64,000 nt of DNA, taken from the IMG/VR virus record IMGVR_UViG_3300008627_000001, positions 60,452 to 124,451 of that record. One strand, written 5' to 3'. The position numbers were made by a program, and so were the translations under genes. Position 1 is the stretch's first letter. Each line of letters opens with the position of its first letter. The notes under the pieces were generated by a model. It was not told the origin of the DNA. It was given only the letters and a program-made list of their open reading frames with translations, and made no database searches. Positions 16,646 through 25,746 of this stretch are shown here, in pieces. Origin of the DNA: a virus.

Positions 16646-17107
16646 ATGGGTAGACCACTTAATAAAAGATACTTCGGTGTCGCGGGCGTAGGCCCAACAG
16701 CCGGCGGTAACGAAATCAAAGTTAACTTTAACAGCGGCGGCGGTGTTAAAGAAGGTTATATTGTTAAACAAAAAGCAAGTAAACGTTTTGTTGTTGAAGA
16801 AATCGAAACAGCAGGATTACATACTTGTACTTTAACTTGGGATGATTTACCAGCAAACCTAGCATCAGGTGAGATGTCAATTTCATTTAAAATGGATGAT
16901 GGTGAAACATACCTAGCAAGTAAAATTTCTGGCCGTACAGCAACATTAGCAGCTCCGACTGCTACAGGTTCAAACGCATATGATGGCAGTAAAGTTCCAT
17001 GGAACTTCACAGTAGATCTAACAGACGGTGCGGCACAAGTCGAGGAAGCAGGCGACGACAATACACTAGTCGGTGTAGACGACGACGATTGGACAGAAGA
17101 CGCTTAA
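16646..17107 (+). CDS. Conserved virion protein, MGRPLNKRYFG family
   Basis: This 153-residue protein begins MGRPLNKRYFGVAGVGPTAG, an opening I associate with structural proteins encoded next to gp23 in marine T4-like phages. The body is beta-rich (EIKVNFNSGGGVKEGYIVKQ, RFVVEEIETAGLHTCTL). The C-terminus is strongly acidic (DDDDWTEDA). It has its own strong ribosome site and is framed by two terminators, so it is a single-gene unit expressed like the capsid. A head decoration or other abundant virion role is an inference. Confidence 0.65.
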   Translation: MGRPLNKRYFGVAGVGPTAGGNEIKVNFNSGGGVKEGYIVKQKASKRFVVEEIETAGLHTCTLTWDDLPANLASGEMSISFKMDDGETYLASKISGRTATLAAPTATGSNAYDGSKVPWNFTVDLTDGAAQVEEAGDDNTLVGVDDDDWTEDA

Positions 17108-17131
17108 TTGATATTCTTACGATCAATACAG

Positions 17132-17155
17132 GAAAGGGGCCATCGGCCCCTTTTC
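17132..17155 (+). terminator. Rho-independent terminator
   Basis: GAAAGGGGCC (17132-17141) and GGCCCCTTTTC (17145-17155) pair around ATC, with the T-run inside the stem. It ends the 16646 gene. Confidence 0.85.
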
Positions 17156-17169
17156 TATTCTAAAATTTG

Positions 17170-17177
17170 TATAAATA
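17170..17177 (+). promoter_or_regulatory. T4-type late promoter
   Basis: Exact TATAAATA 25 bp before the 17202 gene and directly after a terminator. Confidence 0.8.
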
Positions 17178-17201
17178 ATATAACATTGGAAATCACGAAA
17201 T

Positions 17202-18083
17202 ATGGCAAAGGAATTAAGAGTTAACAGCGATTATAATATCAACGTTGGTTCAAATGATGTTAATATTACAGCAGATGCATTTCAAGTAACAGGCAATTTA
17301 GTTGTTACTGGAACTACTACCACGGTTAATACAACAGATTTAGACATTCAAGATAATACAATTGTATTAAACAAGAATGAATCAGGAGCAGGTGTTACGC
17401 TTGGAACAGCAGGTGTTGTAATTGAAAGAGGCACTTCTGACGATACATCATTGATTTGGAATGAAACTACAGACAAATGGAGTTTTAAACTCGGCTCGGG
17501 ATTAGCAGACTTAGAAGCACTTTCTGTTACAACAACAGGTGATTTAACTGTTAATGGTGTTACTATTAGCGACATATTAGATGAAGATAATATGGCAAGT
17601 GATAGTGCTACTGCTTTAGCAACACAACAATCTATCAAAGCATATGTAGATACTGCGGCAGGGTCACCAACCCCAGGTGGTGCTAATACTAATATTCAAT
17701 ATAATAATAGTGGAACTCTTGCTGGTAGTTCAAACATTGTATTTGATAATGGAACAAATGCTGTTACTATAACAGGTGAACTTAGTGTAGATAATATTAA
17801 TATTAATGCAAATGATATTATTTCATCTAACACAAATGGTAATATTACTCTTACGCCAAATGGAACGGGTAATATTGTATTATCCAAAGCGGCCAGCGTT
17901 TCAGTACAGTTAGATTTTACTGATCAAGGCGGTGATCCAGGTGCTACAGTATCTGTTAATAAAATTTATTCCAAAACACCAAGCGGTGGTGGCACAGGAC
18001 TATATTTCGTAAATAACACAACAAGTGGAGAAATGATAAGTAAGAGTAAAGCAATTGCTTATGCTTTAGTATTTGGTGGATAA
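17202..18083 (+). CDS. Tail fibre-like protein
   Basis: This 293-residue, threonine/asparagine-rich beta protein is of the marine phage fibre type. It has GNLVVTGTTTTVNTTDLDIQ, then LIWNETTDKWSFKLG, and a helical break SDILDEDNMASDSATALATQ before QSIKAYVDTAAG. The first two modules recur almost unchanged in the 1652-aa fibre at 25747, so these genes share ancestry. The C-terminus ends SKAIAYALVFGG. It is the first gene of the fibre block and follows a consensus late promoter. Its host receptor is unknown. Confidence 0.7.
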   Translation: MAKELRVNSDYNINVGSNDVNITADAFQVTGNLVVTGTTTTVNTTDLDIQDNTIVLNKNESGAGVTLGTAGVVIERGTSDDTSLIWNETTDKWSFKLGSGLADLEALSVTTTGDLTVNGVTISDILDEDNMASDSATALATQQSIKAYVDTAAGSPTPGGANTNIQYNNSGTLAGSSNIVFDNGTNAVTITGELSVDNININANDIISSNTNGNITLTPNGTGNIVLSKAASVSVQLDFTDQGGDPGATVSVNKIYSKTPSGGGTGLYFVNNTTSGEMISKSKAIAYALVFGG

Positions 18084-18086
18084 TTT

Positions 18087-18485
18087 ATGGCAGTCACAAT
18101 AACAAATGTAACAAACAATTCTTCAACAGCAATTTTTACTGCATCAGGCAATGTTGCTGTTACAGATATAATTATTTTTAATACGGATAGTCACGCCGAC
18201 TCATTTTTTAATTGGGCATTGAATTTAGTTCCCAGCGGTGACTCTGTAACAGTTAATAATTTATTATATGATTCATCCAAAGCGGGAGGTTTTGCAGTTC
18301 CTATCTCTACTGGATCAAATTTACATGTAAACACTATAACAGGATTTACTGCCAATAAGTGGCTATTAACAAATGGTGATAAATTTTATATTGATTTAGA
18401 TGATGCAAGTAACTCATCTACCAATTGGTCTGGTTCGCCGGCGACAGTACCTGTAAATGTTTTTGTTAACTATATGAGTTTATAA
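18087..18485 (+). CDS. Small virion/fibre-region protein
   Basis: This 132-residue beta-rich protein, starting MAVTITNVTNNSSTAIFTAS, is encoded 3 bp after the previous stop. It has no cysteine, no signal peptide and no family I recognise. Composition (N, S, T, G) and position between fibre genes suggest it is part of the same adsorption structure. Confidence 0.55.
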   Translation: MAVTITNVTNNSSTAIFTASGNVAVTDIIIFNTDSHADSFFNWALNLVPSGDSVTVNNLLYDSSKAGGFAVPISTGSNLHVNTITGFTANKWLLTNGDKFYIDLDDASNSSTNWSGSPATVPVNVFVNYMSL

Positions 18486-18489
18486 TATT

Positions 18490-18921
18490 ATGCCATTTGA
18501 TCGTACAAATCCAGAATACTTTACTCAGGAATTATTCAATCTTGGTGGAACAAATGCCATACGAATTCCTATAGGAACTACGAATCAACGACCAGGATCT
18601 GCTATAGCAGACTCTGGGATGGTTAGATTTAATGTCACAACAGGTGGATTAGAAACATATCATTTAGGCACTTGGAATCAAATAAGAATTAACGGCACTA
18701 CGACTATTACTAAAGATACAGACACTGGCGATGGCTCAACAACGGCATTTAATATGTTATCCTCTGCGCCTGCTGACGAAAACAATATTCTTATTTTTAT
18801 TAATAACATTTTCCAAGAACCAGATTCTGCTTACACAGTATCAGGAACAACTATTACATTTACATCTGCCCCGCCTAACAGTCATGTTATTGTAGCATTA
18901 AGCGGATTCGACACAGTTTAA
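18490..18921 (+). CDS. Fibre-module protein (RPGS...NTTTGGLETY module)
   Basis: This 143-residue protein has two modules seen in the larger fibres here. The first is GTTNQRPGSAIADSGMVRFN followed by LETYHLGTWNQI, comparable with TAQRPGSP...YYNGTSW at 22420 and 25747. The second is TGDGSTTAFNMLSSAPADEN, then ILIFINNIFQEPDSAYTVSG, matching the GDGTTTAFTL...NGALQQPTSAYSVSG unit. It looks like a minimal fibre made from swapped parts. The gene begins 4 bp after its neighbour. Confidence 0.6.
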   Translation: MPFDRTNPEYFTQELFNLGGTNAIRIPIGTTNQRPGSAIADSGMVRFNVTTGGLETYHLGTWNQIRINGTTTITKDTDTGDGSTTAFNMLSSAPADENNILIFINNIFQEPDSAYTVSGTTITFTSAPPNSHVIVALSGFDTV

Positions 18922-18934
18922 TAATTAAACTCTA

Positions 18935-18942
18935 TATAAATA
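18935..18942 (+). promoter_or_regulatory. T4-type late promoter
   Basis: Exact TATAAATA 32 bp before the 18974 start. Confidence 0.75.
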
Positions 18943-18973
18943 CGGTATAAAGTATTTTTAAACGGAGAATAAT

Positions 18974-21900
18974 ATGGCTATAGGTCGCGTCTCGGGACCA
19001 ATGTTACAACCAAATCTAGTCAGACAAGGCACTGACTTGGCATTTGAAACAGACTTATTATATCTAGATGTAACTAACTCACGTATTGGTATTAACGAAG
19101 CTGCCCCGGGGTACTCGTTGGATATTGCCGGCGATCTACAAGTTGGTAACATTGAAATTGATACCAATACAATCACTACAACAAATACAAATGGTAATTT
19201 AATACTAAATGCTAACGGCACGGGTATTATTTCTGTTTCTAGTAAAGTAGTTGAAGATGTAGCAACTCCGGTAGCAGGTACAGATGCGGCAAACAAAGCA
19301 TATGTAGATACTCAAATAGCAGGCCTAGGCGGTGGCACACTTACATTAGGTACACCAACAGATGGCAGCTTAACAACGTGCAGTGCGTATTTAGATTGGA
19401 CATCGTCTACATTAGTTGTAGATGCTATTGATGATTTAAACGAAGTTGTTGAAAACATTCGTAATAGTACTTTTGTTAAGGAAGTAGACTTTACTGCTGA
19501 CCAAACAGTAGGTGGTGCAGGACTTGTTGTAACACTAACTATTACTGCCACAGGAAACGCAAATAGATACACTATTGATTGGGGCGATGGTAACACAACA
19601 ACAGGAACAACAGACAGTACTCCAACACATACATATAGTTCTAACGTAGGATCACCATTTGATGTAGAGGTCACTGCATATAACAATAGTGGCTGTGGAA
19701 CAGGAAGCACCGCAACTAAATTAAGAGCGGGATATATTATTATCTATACTGCTAACCCGGTTGTTAGTTTTGCCGCATATGCCGCTTCATCAGGCGGTAG
19801 TCCAATTACATATTGGGATGACGGTGACCAAGTTTACTTTGATAATAATACAACAAACATTGGCGGTGCTACAATTCAATACACTTGGGATTGGGACGAT
19901 GGTAGTAGCGACAATGTTATTTCAAGTGATAGTGCCGCAGGTGGTTCTGCCGGCGCAAGACTTGACCATACGTTTACGGAAATTTCAGAACAAGAAATAA
20001 CAAGAACAGTTATACTAACACTAGACAGTCATAATACTGCTGATCCATCAGTAATACCAACTAGTGACAATGTCGCATATAAAATTTATGACACACATAC
20101 TCCTGAAGTATCATTAAGTGCGACAACAGGTATTAACGAAGAAAGTACTAGTGGATTACCGATTACCTTTACTAATAATACTGAAGCAACAATTGGCAGT
20201 TATGCAACATATGGTATTCAATATGAATACCAATGGGGCGATGGAACTTCAGATACAACAGTAAATGTTGGTACAGGCGGAAGTGGTGACACTGGTAACA
20301 CTATTAGTCACACGTTTGCGTTGAGTCCAAGCGACCAAGCATCAGGAACAGCAAGAAATTATACTGGTAACTTGAGAGTTATTAGTAATCATACAAGTAG
20401 TCCATTTATTAGTTCTAACTTTACAGTTCACGTTGAACCAGATGTTAGAGCAAACATTGCGGCCACAGCAGTAACAACAAGTGATAGATCTGGTGACAAT
20501 CAATATGACATTTATGATTACACAGACTACAATGGAAATAATAGAGCATTAGTAAGAGCAACAAACACATCACAAAACGCAGATGATTATGTATATAATT
20601 GGGGTGATGGTAGTACAAACGACACTCCTACTGAAGATGGTGTAAGTGCTGGTTCTATAGGCGCAACATTAGATCATGATTATGCAGGTGAATCAGCAGG
20701 CAATTACACATTAGCCTTTACAGCAAACGGAACTCCTGATTTAACATTACAGTCAGATTCAGATTCAAGTATTGTGTTCCAAATGAATGCAACGCCATCT
20801 GCACCAGCGAATTTGAGTACTAAATCGCTAACGTTGAGTGATTCATACCAAGGCTCAAGTCCAAAACTTTGTGCTGGATTTGCAGATAACAGTACGAGTA
20901 ATCCATTGGTTGCGGGCGCGGCGTTGACTACAACTACAGCAAGACGATATACAAGTGGCACAATTGACACAAATGTTATTGCTAATGCTTACAATGGTTT
21001 GAGTGGAACACTAACTGCAACTGTTAACGGCGTTGATAAAGGTAATAAAACATTTACAACAGCATTGAACGAGAATGGAACATTTACCTCGCTTGTTGTA
21101 AGTGACCAACGTGATGCTAACGACACAATTAGTTCAGCAACTTATCCAACAGGATTTTATCAAACGTTTGATGCCAAAATTACGCAAGCACTTGCAAGTT
21201 ATACAGTAGGTGTAAATGACGAAAGATTAGAACACAGTGCAACAGGTAATACAAACTATGTTTCTGTTGTATATGATGATATAACAGCAACGCCTACTAT
21301 AGATGATTCTGGCACATTGTCTGAAGGAACTGGCGGCACAAAAAGATATGTTTCTGGTATACCATATTATAACACAGGAAGTCCAACACTTACTTTAACT
21401 GGTGTACAGGTTAGTGATTTAACAGGACAAGCCTACCGAGATACGTCATCAGTCGTTGAAGTAGATAACGGAACAAACCAAGAAAGTACAAGTAGCGCGG
21501 CAACTACTAATTCAAACTATACTTACGCACAAATTGATGGTGCAAGTTCAATGCTAACAGGCGGTATACCAAATGCTGATACTGGCGTTGCGTCTGCATA
21601 CACGATAGGATCTCTTTCAGTACCTATTACAACAAGTAGCGTAAGAACAGTTGACAGAGTAAAAGTAAGAGCATCCAACTGTAACGGAACAAGTAGTTAT
21701 GTTGAAAACACAACTAATATTCAAGTACACAGATCATCACAGAGTGGTATTGTTGAACAGACCATTGCTGTAGCAGATAGTTTAGGCAACGGCACGTATA
21801 CAGATGATGGCAAACGTGTATTTGATTTTAATGCCGACACAACAAACACACCTAGTTTTAACGGTGCAACAAATTTTTATACTAACGATTTATATTCTGA

Positions 21901-22420
21901 AAATAGTGATCCAGGTGTTAGTGGAACAAAAGAAGCAACAATTAGACTTGGTGTTTTAAAATACGATGTAACAGATTATAGTTCAGGCTTCCTACCAGTA
22001 GGACCTGATCGTAGTGCTGATACGGGAACACAATACTTTACATTTGCTTTCCGTAGACAAGTTGTTGCTAACTTTGATATTAACATTACATCAAGTTCAG
22101 GCATAAGTGGATTATGGATTGCCGCACCAGGCACTGCAATTGATAGTGCTAGTGGACTAAATGGATGGATAGATTCAAGTACAACATATGGTGGTAGTGG
22201 TGTTCCGGGCAGTGATACAGGCAATGGCGGTAACGGCAGTAATGGCTGTGCGTTTACATCAGGTGACAGAATTGCAACAGGCACATCACTAAGTGGTGGC
22301 TATACAATGACACTTGGCTCAGAGAATATGTCCAATGCTACAGGCAATGTCGTATTGGTAAGAATAGCACTAGCAAGCGGTGAATCAGTGACTGCGATAA
22401 GCATAGGGGAGGCTTCATAA
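18974..22420 (+). CDS. Very large virion surface protein with PKD-like domains
   Basis: This 1148-residue protein has a fibre-type N-terminus (residues 1-110, LYLDVTNSRIGINEAAPGYS and an AANKAYVDTQIAGLGGG helix). At least four PKD-like beta domains follow, each with a WGDG/WDDG core: IDWGDGNTTTG near 200, TWDWDDGSSDN near 305, YQWGDGTSDTT near 420 and YNWGDGSTNDTP near 540. The remaining half is repetitive T/S/N/G beta sequence. PKD domains are extracellular immunoglobulin-like folds that often bind polysaccharide. No enzyme motif or membrane span is seen. The stop overlaps the next ATG (TAATG). A role in host-surface contact is likely but inferred. Confidence 0.7.
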   Translation: MAIGRVSGPMLQPNLVRQGTDLAFETDLLYLDVTNSRIGINEAAPGYSLDIAGDLQVGNIEIDTNTITTTNTNGNLILNANGTGIISVSSKVVEDVATPVAGTDAANKAYVDTQIAGLGGGTLTLGTPTDGSLTTCSAYLDWTSSTLVVDAIDDLNEVVENIRNSTFVKEVDFTADQTVGGAGLVVTLTITATGNANRYTIDWGDGNTTTGTTDSTPTHTYSSNVGSPFDVEVTAYNNSGCGTGSTATKLRAGYIIIYTANPVVSFAAYAASSGGSPITYWDDGDQVYFDNNTTNIGGATIQYTWDWDDGSSDNVISSDSAAGGSAGARLDHTFTEISEQEITRTVILTLDSHNTADPSVIPTSDNVAYKIYDTHTPEVSLSATTGINEESTSGLPITFTNNTEATIGSYATYGIQYEYQWGDGTSDTTVNVGTGGSGDTGNTISHTFALSPSDQASGTARNYTGNLRVISNHTSSPFISSNFTVHVEPDVRANIAATAVTTSDRSGDNQYDIYDYTDYNGNNRALVRATNTSQNADDYVYNWGDGSTNDTPTEDGVSAGSIGATLDHDYAGESAGNYTLAFTANGTPDLTLQSDSDSSIVFQMNATPSAPANLSTKSLTLSDSYQGSSPKLCAGFADNSTSNPLVAGAALTTTTARRYTSGTIDTNVIANAYNGLSGTLTATVNGVDKGNKTFTTALNENGTFTSLVVSDQRDANDTISSATYPTGFYQTFDAKITQALASYTVGVNDERLEHSATGNTNYVSVVYDDITATPTIDDSGTLSEGTGGTKRYVSGIPYYNTGSPTLTLTGVQVSDLTGQAYRDTSSVVEVDNGTNQESTSSAATTNSNYTYAQIDGASSMLTGGIPNADTGVASAYTIGSLSVPITTSSVRTVDRVKVRASNCNGTSSYVENTTNIQVHRSSQSGIVEQTIAVADSLGNGTYTDDGKRVFDFNADTTNTPSFNGATNFYTNDLYSENSDPGVSGTKEATIRLGVLKYDVTDYSSGFLPVGPDRSADTGTQYFTFAFRRQVVANFDINITSSSGISGLWIAAPGTAIDSASGLNGWIDSSTTYGGSGVPGSDTGNGGNGSNGCAFTSGDRIATGTSLSGGYTMTLGSENMSNATGNVVLVRIALASGESVTAISIGEAS

Positions 22421-23697
22421 TGGCCATTTCAGATAGCCAAAAAATTGACTACCTATGGAAAAAACTAGGTTACGGTGCTACCAAAACAGATACAAACGCA
22501 CTTAAAAAGGCGCCTAACGAAGCGATTTCAAGTTCGTTGTTGCTACGTGGCGACAAAGTTTGGAAGGAGGCTTCAAGTATTCCTAGCACAATACCAGGAT
22601 CAAGCTCCGAGGTTGTAACTGTATACACGACAAGTGCCCCACAAGAATGCACAGAAGATATTACATCAACAGCGAATAGAACTTGGAAAACAGGACTAAC
22701 AGATTGGATATCACCTGAAATTGGTTCAACATACCAAGTAAAAGCTTATATACACACTAGCAGTAGTGCTGGATCTGCCGCGTCTGGAGGCACACAGGTA
22801 TTTGCTACAGGTTCTGGTAATAACGACGAATGGTTTTTTGATTATCAAAGTGGCGTATTACACTTTATTAGTACAAACTTGCCTAATGGCGTAAGTTTTA
22901 CAGGCAAGAGTGTTTATATTAGTGGTGCGAGATACACAGGTGACTTTGGCGTAGGCGGTGACTTGGGAGATTTTACATTCTCAACAAATGTAATGTCAAC
23001 AAGCACAACAAACGGTAATATACAAATTGATCCAGATGGAACAGGACAATTACAAATTGTAGGCACAAATTCTATAGCAATGCCAAATGGCACCACAGCA
23101 CAACGACCAGGATCACCATCAGCGGGCGATTTTCGTTATAACAGCACTAGTAATAAAATGGAATACTATAATGGTACTTCTTGGGTTGATTTAGAAGCAA
23201 GTAATTATGCATTAGTATCAAGTGACTCATTTACTGGCGACGGTACAACAACTGCATTTACACTGAGTTCGTCAGCAACAACAAACGGTACTATCGTTAA
23301 TATTAACGGTGCTTTACAACAACCTACATCAGCATATAGTGTAAGTGGCACAACGCTTACAATGGTAGAAGCACCACACACTGATGACATTGTAGAAGTA
23401 AGAATTTTTAGTACTTCATTAATTAGTACACAAAATTTAATTGCGGATGCTGATAATGATACAAGAATAAGAGTAGAAGCAAGTACTGACGAAGATACAA
23501 TTCGTTTTGCGACAGCCGGTACCGAAGTTGCTACGATGACTACTGGTGCAACAGTTTTTGCTAATGCGGTACAATTAGCAAGCATGACAACAACACAAAG
23601 AAACTCATTATCGGCTGCCAACGGTATGATTATTTACAATACTACAGATAACAAATTCCAAGGCTATGAAAATGGATCTTGGGCAGACTTAATATAA
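22420..23697 (+). CDS. Tail fibre/adhesin-like protein
   Basis: This 425-residue protein starts MAISDSQKIDYLWKKLGYGA, an opening seen on marine phage structural proteins that attach to the virion. Later come DPDGTGQLQIVGTNSIAMPN, GTTAQRPGSPSAGDFRYNST with YYNGTSWVDLE, and GDGTTTAFTLSSSATTNGTI followed by a QQPTSAYSVSG module. It ends with a second TTTQRNSLSAANGMIIYNTT copy of the RPGS-type unit. Its ATG overlaps the upstream stop, so it is coupled to the PKD protein, and the two may form one fibre complex. Confidence 0.7.
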   Translation: MAISDSQKIDYLWKKLGYGATKTDTNALKKAPNEAISSSLLLRGDKVWKEASSIPSTIPGSSSEVVTVYTTSAPQECTEDITSTANRTWKTGLTDWISPEIGSTYQVKAYIHTSSSAGSAASGGTQVFATGSGNNDEWFFDYQSGVLHFISTNLPNGVSFTGKSVYISGARYTGDFGVGGDLGDFTFSTNVMSTSTTNGNIQIDPDGTGQLQIVGTNSIAMPNGTTAQRPGSPSAGDFRYNSTSNKMEYYNGTSWVDLEASNYALVSSDSFTGDGTTTAFTLSSSATTNGTIVNINGALQQPTSAYSVSGTTLTMVEAPHTDDIVEVRIFSTSLISTQNLIADADNDTRIRVEASTDEDTIRFATAGTEVATMTTGATVFANAVQLASMTTTQRNSLSAANGMIIYNTTDNKFQGYENGSWADLI

Positions 23698-23722
23698 GTT
23701 AATAAAAATATTTAAATGTTCT

Positions 23723-24406
23723 ATGATAAAAGAATTCTACTTACAAAATAAAGACAAAGTATGGAATTACGAACCGATTCCAAGTGACAAAGATCCTGTC
23801 AATTGGGTTAATTGGGAATGTAAATATCCATGGTTAAAACTACAAATAGATGCCCCGTTTAAAGAAATGCTTGAAGAAGCAAAGAACATAAAACATATGT
23901 TTGTAGAACATCGCGATGATCAGTCACAAGGCTGGAAAAGTATTTGTTTACACGGAATTGATGATCACATAACTGGACCACCGCAAGATCATGGCTATAG
24001 CAACGACACTCTTAGAGTGTGGACAAACGCATCTAATCATTGTCCTATAACAACAAATTATTTTAAAAATACATTTCCTTTTAGTGCATATGATAGATTA
24101 AGAATTATGTTACTTGAGCCCGGCGGATATGTTGATGTGCATTATGACGGACTTAGAGAAGATAATCCTAGTAGAGCAGTTAACTTCAGCCTTAATCACC
24201 CAAAAGACTGTCATCTAATTACAGAAAATGGAATAGTTCCATTTGAAAACACAGGCAGTATAATTCATTTTAACATTGCATATGACCATTGTGTTATAAA
24301 CAATAGTAGTGAAGATAGATATCATATTATTGTACATGGTGCAGAAACAGATCAATTTAATAATATTGTTTTAACCAGTTATGAAAGTCAAATTAATATT
24401 GCTTAG
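23723..24406 (+). CDS. Aspartyl/asparaginyl beta-hydroxylase-like 2OG-Fe(II) oxygenase
   Basis: This 227-residue protein has the cupin core of the AspH-like family, which uses 2-oxoglutarate, iron and oxygen to hydroxylate Asp/Asn or related residues. Visible are the segment EPGGYVDVHYDGLREDNPSR with H140 (and D142) as likely iron ligands, the strand AVNFSLNHPKDCHL, and distal H189 in YDHCVINNSSEDRYHIIVHG with R199 placed to bind 2-oxoglutarate. Such genes are common near fibre genes in marine phages. The next gene starts inside its 3' end (26-nt overlap). The substrate could be a virion protein or host surface molecule; nothing in the sequence decides. Confidence 0.7.
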   Translation: MIKEFYLQNKDKVWNYEPIPSDKDPVNWVNWECKYPWLKLQIDAPFKEMLEEAKNIKHMFVEHRDDQSQGWKSICLHGIDDHITGPPQDHGYSNDTLRVWTNASNHCPITTNYFKNTFPFSAYDRLRIMLLEPGGYVDVHYDGLREDNPSRAVNFSLNHPKDCHLITENGIVPFENTGSIIHFNIAYDHCVINNSSEDRYHIIVHGAETDQFNNIVLTSYESQINIA

Positions 24407-25448
24407 AATTACAGATAAAAATTGTAAAAATATAGCAGACAGATTATGTGATTTTACAGAATTTTGTGTTCAGCAGAGATATCCTATACACTTGCAAAAT
24501 GATACAGACCCTATTGTTAAAGCAGATGAAGATTATATTTTTGTTATAAAAGCAGGGCATGTGTTTTGGGATAGATCAATTTTTGACCAATGCATTGACG
24601 AATCAAACGAAGCAGTAATAGGAAATGAAAATTGGTTTTTAATTAATTGTAAACTACTCGAAACTGATAAAGAAGCGTATATACCAACAAAAACATTTTC
24701 TAATAAAATAGAAATATTAAAAGCATATTGCTACCCAGAAAACTACTACAGTGATATAAAAAGGTTAATGGAAAATTTAGATAATCCAATGCCTCAAGAA
24801 GTAGAACCATTCGCATTTGAATTACGTGAAGCTGTGAGAAATTTAACAGATGGATACTACATTATAAACACAGAAGAAGTTAATATATCACATAAGTTTG
24901 CATATAAGTTTGACAATTATATAGGCGTATGTGGTGGATTAAAAACTTATATTTTGTTAGGACAGGATTATTTTACAGACAACACAAATGTTTTAATGTT
25001 TGATATTAGTCCTGCCGCAATAAAGTGGCAACAATATCTAAAAAATAACTGGGATGGTGAAATAGAATCCTTTAAACTTTTAACAAATAAATTCGTAAAG
25101 GCAAATCCAAATTTAGTAGGAATTCAAGACGGCGATCGCACAATTGAAAAATATATTAGTGAAAACAATATTACATCATTAGAACTAAAACAATACTGGA
25201 ATAAGTTTTTAAAGTTAAATGTAGTATATAAACAATTAGATCTTTTTAATAATGAACACATTGAGGAACTTTTGGAACATACAAAAAACAAACATAATAC
25301 ATATTTTTGGCTTAGTAATTGTTTTCAAATGGAACGGTTAATATTTCAATACGGTTCACATATTAATTTACAATCTGAGTTTATAAAGAGTTTTAGAAAT
25401 CGTTCTAGTTCAACATGCGCCTTCGATATATCATCTGATTTATATTAA
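24381..25448 (+). CDS. Two-part protein: glycosyltransferase-like N-terminus and Rossmann-like C-terminus
   Basis: This is a 355-residue protein. The N-terminal part has DEDYIFVIKAGHVFWDRSIF and EAVIGNENWFLINCKLLE, which looks like the nucleotide-sugar-side strands of a GT-A-type enzyme but lacks a clear DxD. The C-terminal part has YIGVCGGLKTYILLGQDYFT, then NVLMFDISPAAIKWQQYLKN and NWDGEIESFKLL. That resembles the glycine loop and acidic strand end of SAM-dependent methyltransferases. I do not recognise the family as a whole. It is translationally overlapped with the oxygenase upstream, suggesting joint modification of a fibre or surface sugar. Function is speculative. Confidence 0.5.
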   Translation: MKVKLILLRITDKNCKNIADRLCDFTEFCVQQRYPIHLQNDTDPIVKADEDYIFVIKAGHVFWDRSIFDQCIDESNEAVIGNENWFLINCKLLETDKEAYIPTKTFSNKIEILKAYCYPENYYSDIKRLMENLDNPMPQEVEPFAFELREAVRNLTDGYYIINTEEVNISHKFAYKFDNYIGVCGGLKTYILLGQDYFTDNTNVLMFDISPAAIKWQQYLKNNWDGEIESFKLLTNKFVKANPNLVGIQDGDRTIEKYISENNITSLELKQYWNKFLKLNVVYKQLDLFNNEHIEELLEHTKNKHNTYFWLSNCFQMERLIFQYGSHINLQSEFIKSFRNRSSSTCAFDISSDLY

Positions 25449-25746
25449 AATAACTCTAGTCTTGCACGTAAAATGAAAATAATATGCTACTATAATAGTT
25501 ATATGCTACTAAAATCGTTAATTTAAACGCCTTAGTTAGTATATATGTGCTAACACTATTTCTCCATAAATCCATTTAAATATAGGCATACTGTATATGC
25601 TCGAGCATATAGATGACCTTTATATCTCTCAATAACGTTAGATTTAAAGGATCTGTCTGCAATTGCAGACAGAATCATTCCATAATATGTATATATGGTA
25701 TATTAAGTCTTATATAAGACTTTTTTATAGGAATGGAGAAAAATAA
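25449..25746. other. 298-bp non-coding region with three perfect palindromes
   Basis: No gene is supported here. It contains TATATGCTCGAGCATATA (25594-25611), a 22-nt palindrome with arms TCTGTCTGCAA/TTGCAGACAGA (25652-25673), and AAGTCTTATATAAGACTT (25705-25722). The last runs into a T-run and is followed by the ribosome site of the 25747 fibre gene. TTGCAC and TATAAT occur near 25465-25497 but 23 bp apart, too far for a standard promoter. No TATAAATA box is present. Confidence 0.6.
25705..25726 (+). terminator. Palindrome plus T-run (terminator-like)
   Basis: AAGTCTTATATAAGACTT followed by four further T. It lies only about 20 bp before the 25747 start, so it could act as an attenuator in the leader or end upstream transcripts. 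Confidence 0.45.

Noticed and set aside
25465-25497. TTGCAC and TATAAT as a promoter in the fibre leader
   Set aside because: Spacing is 23 bp, outside the working range of sigma70 promoters.
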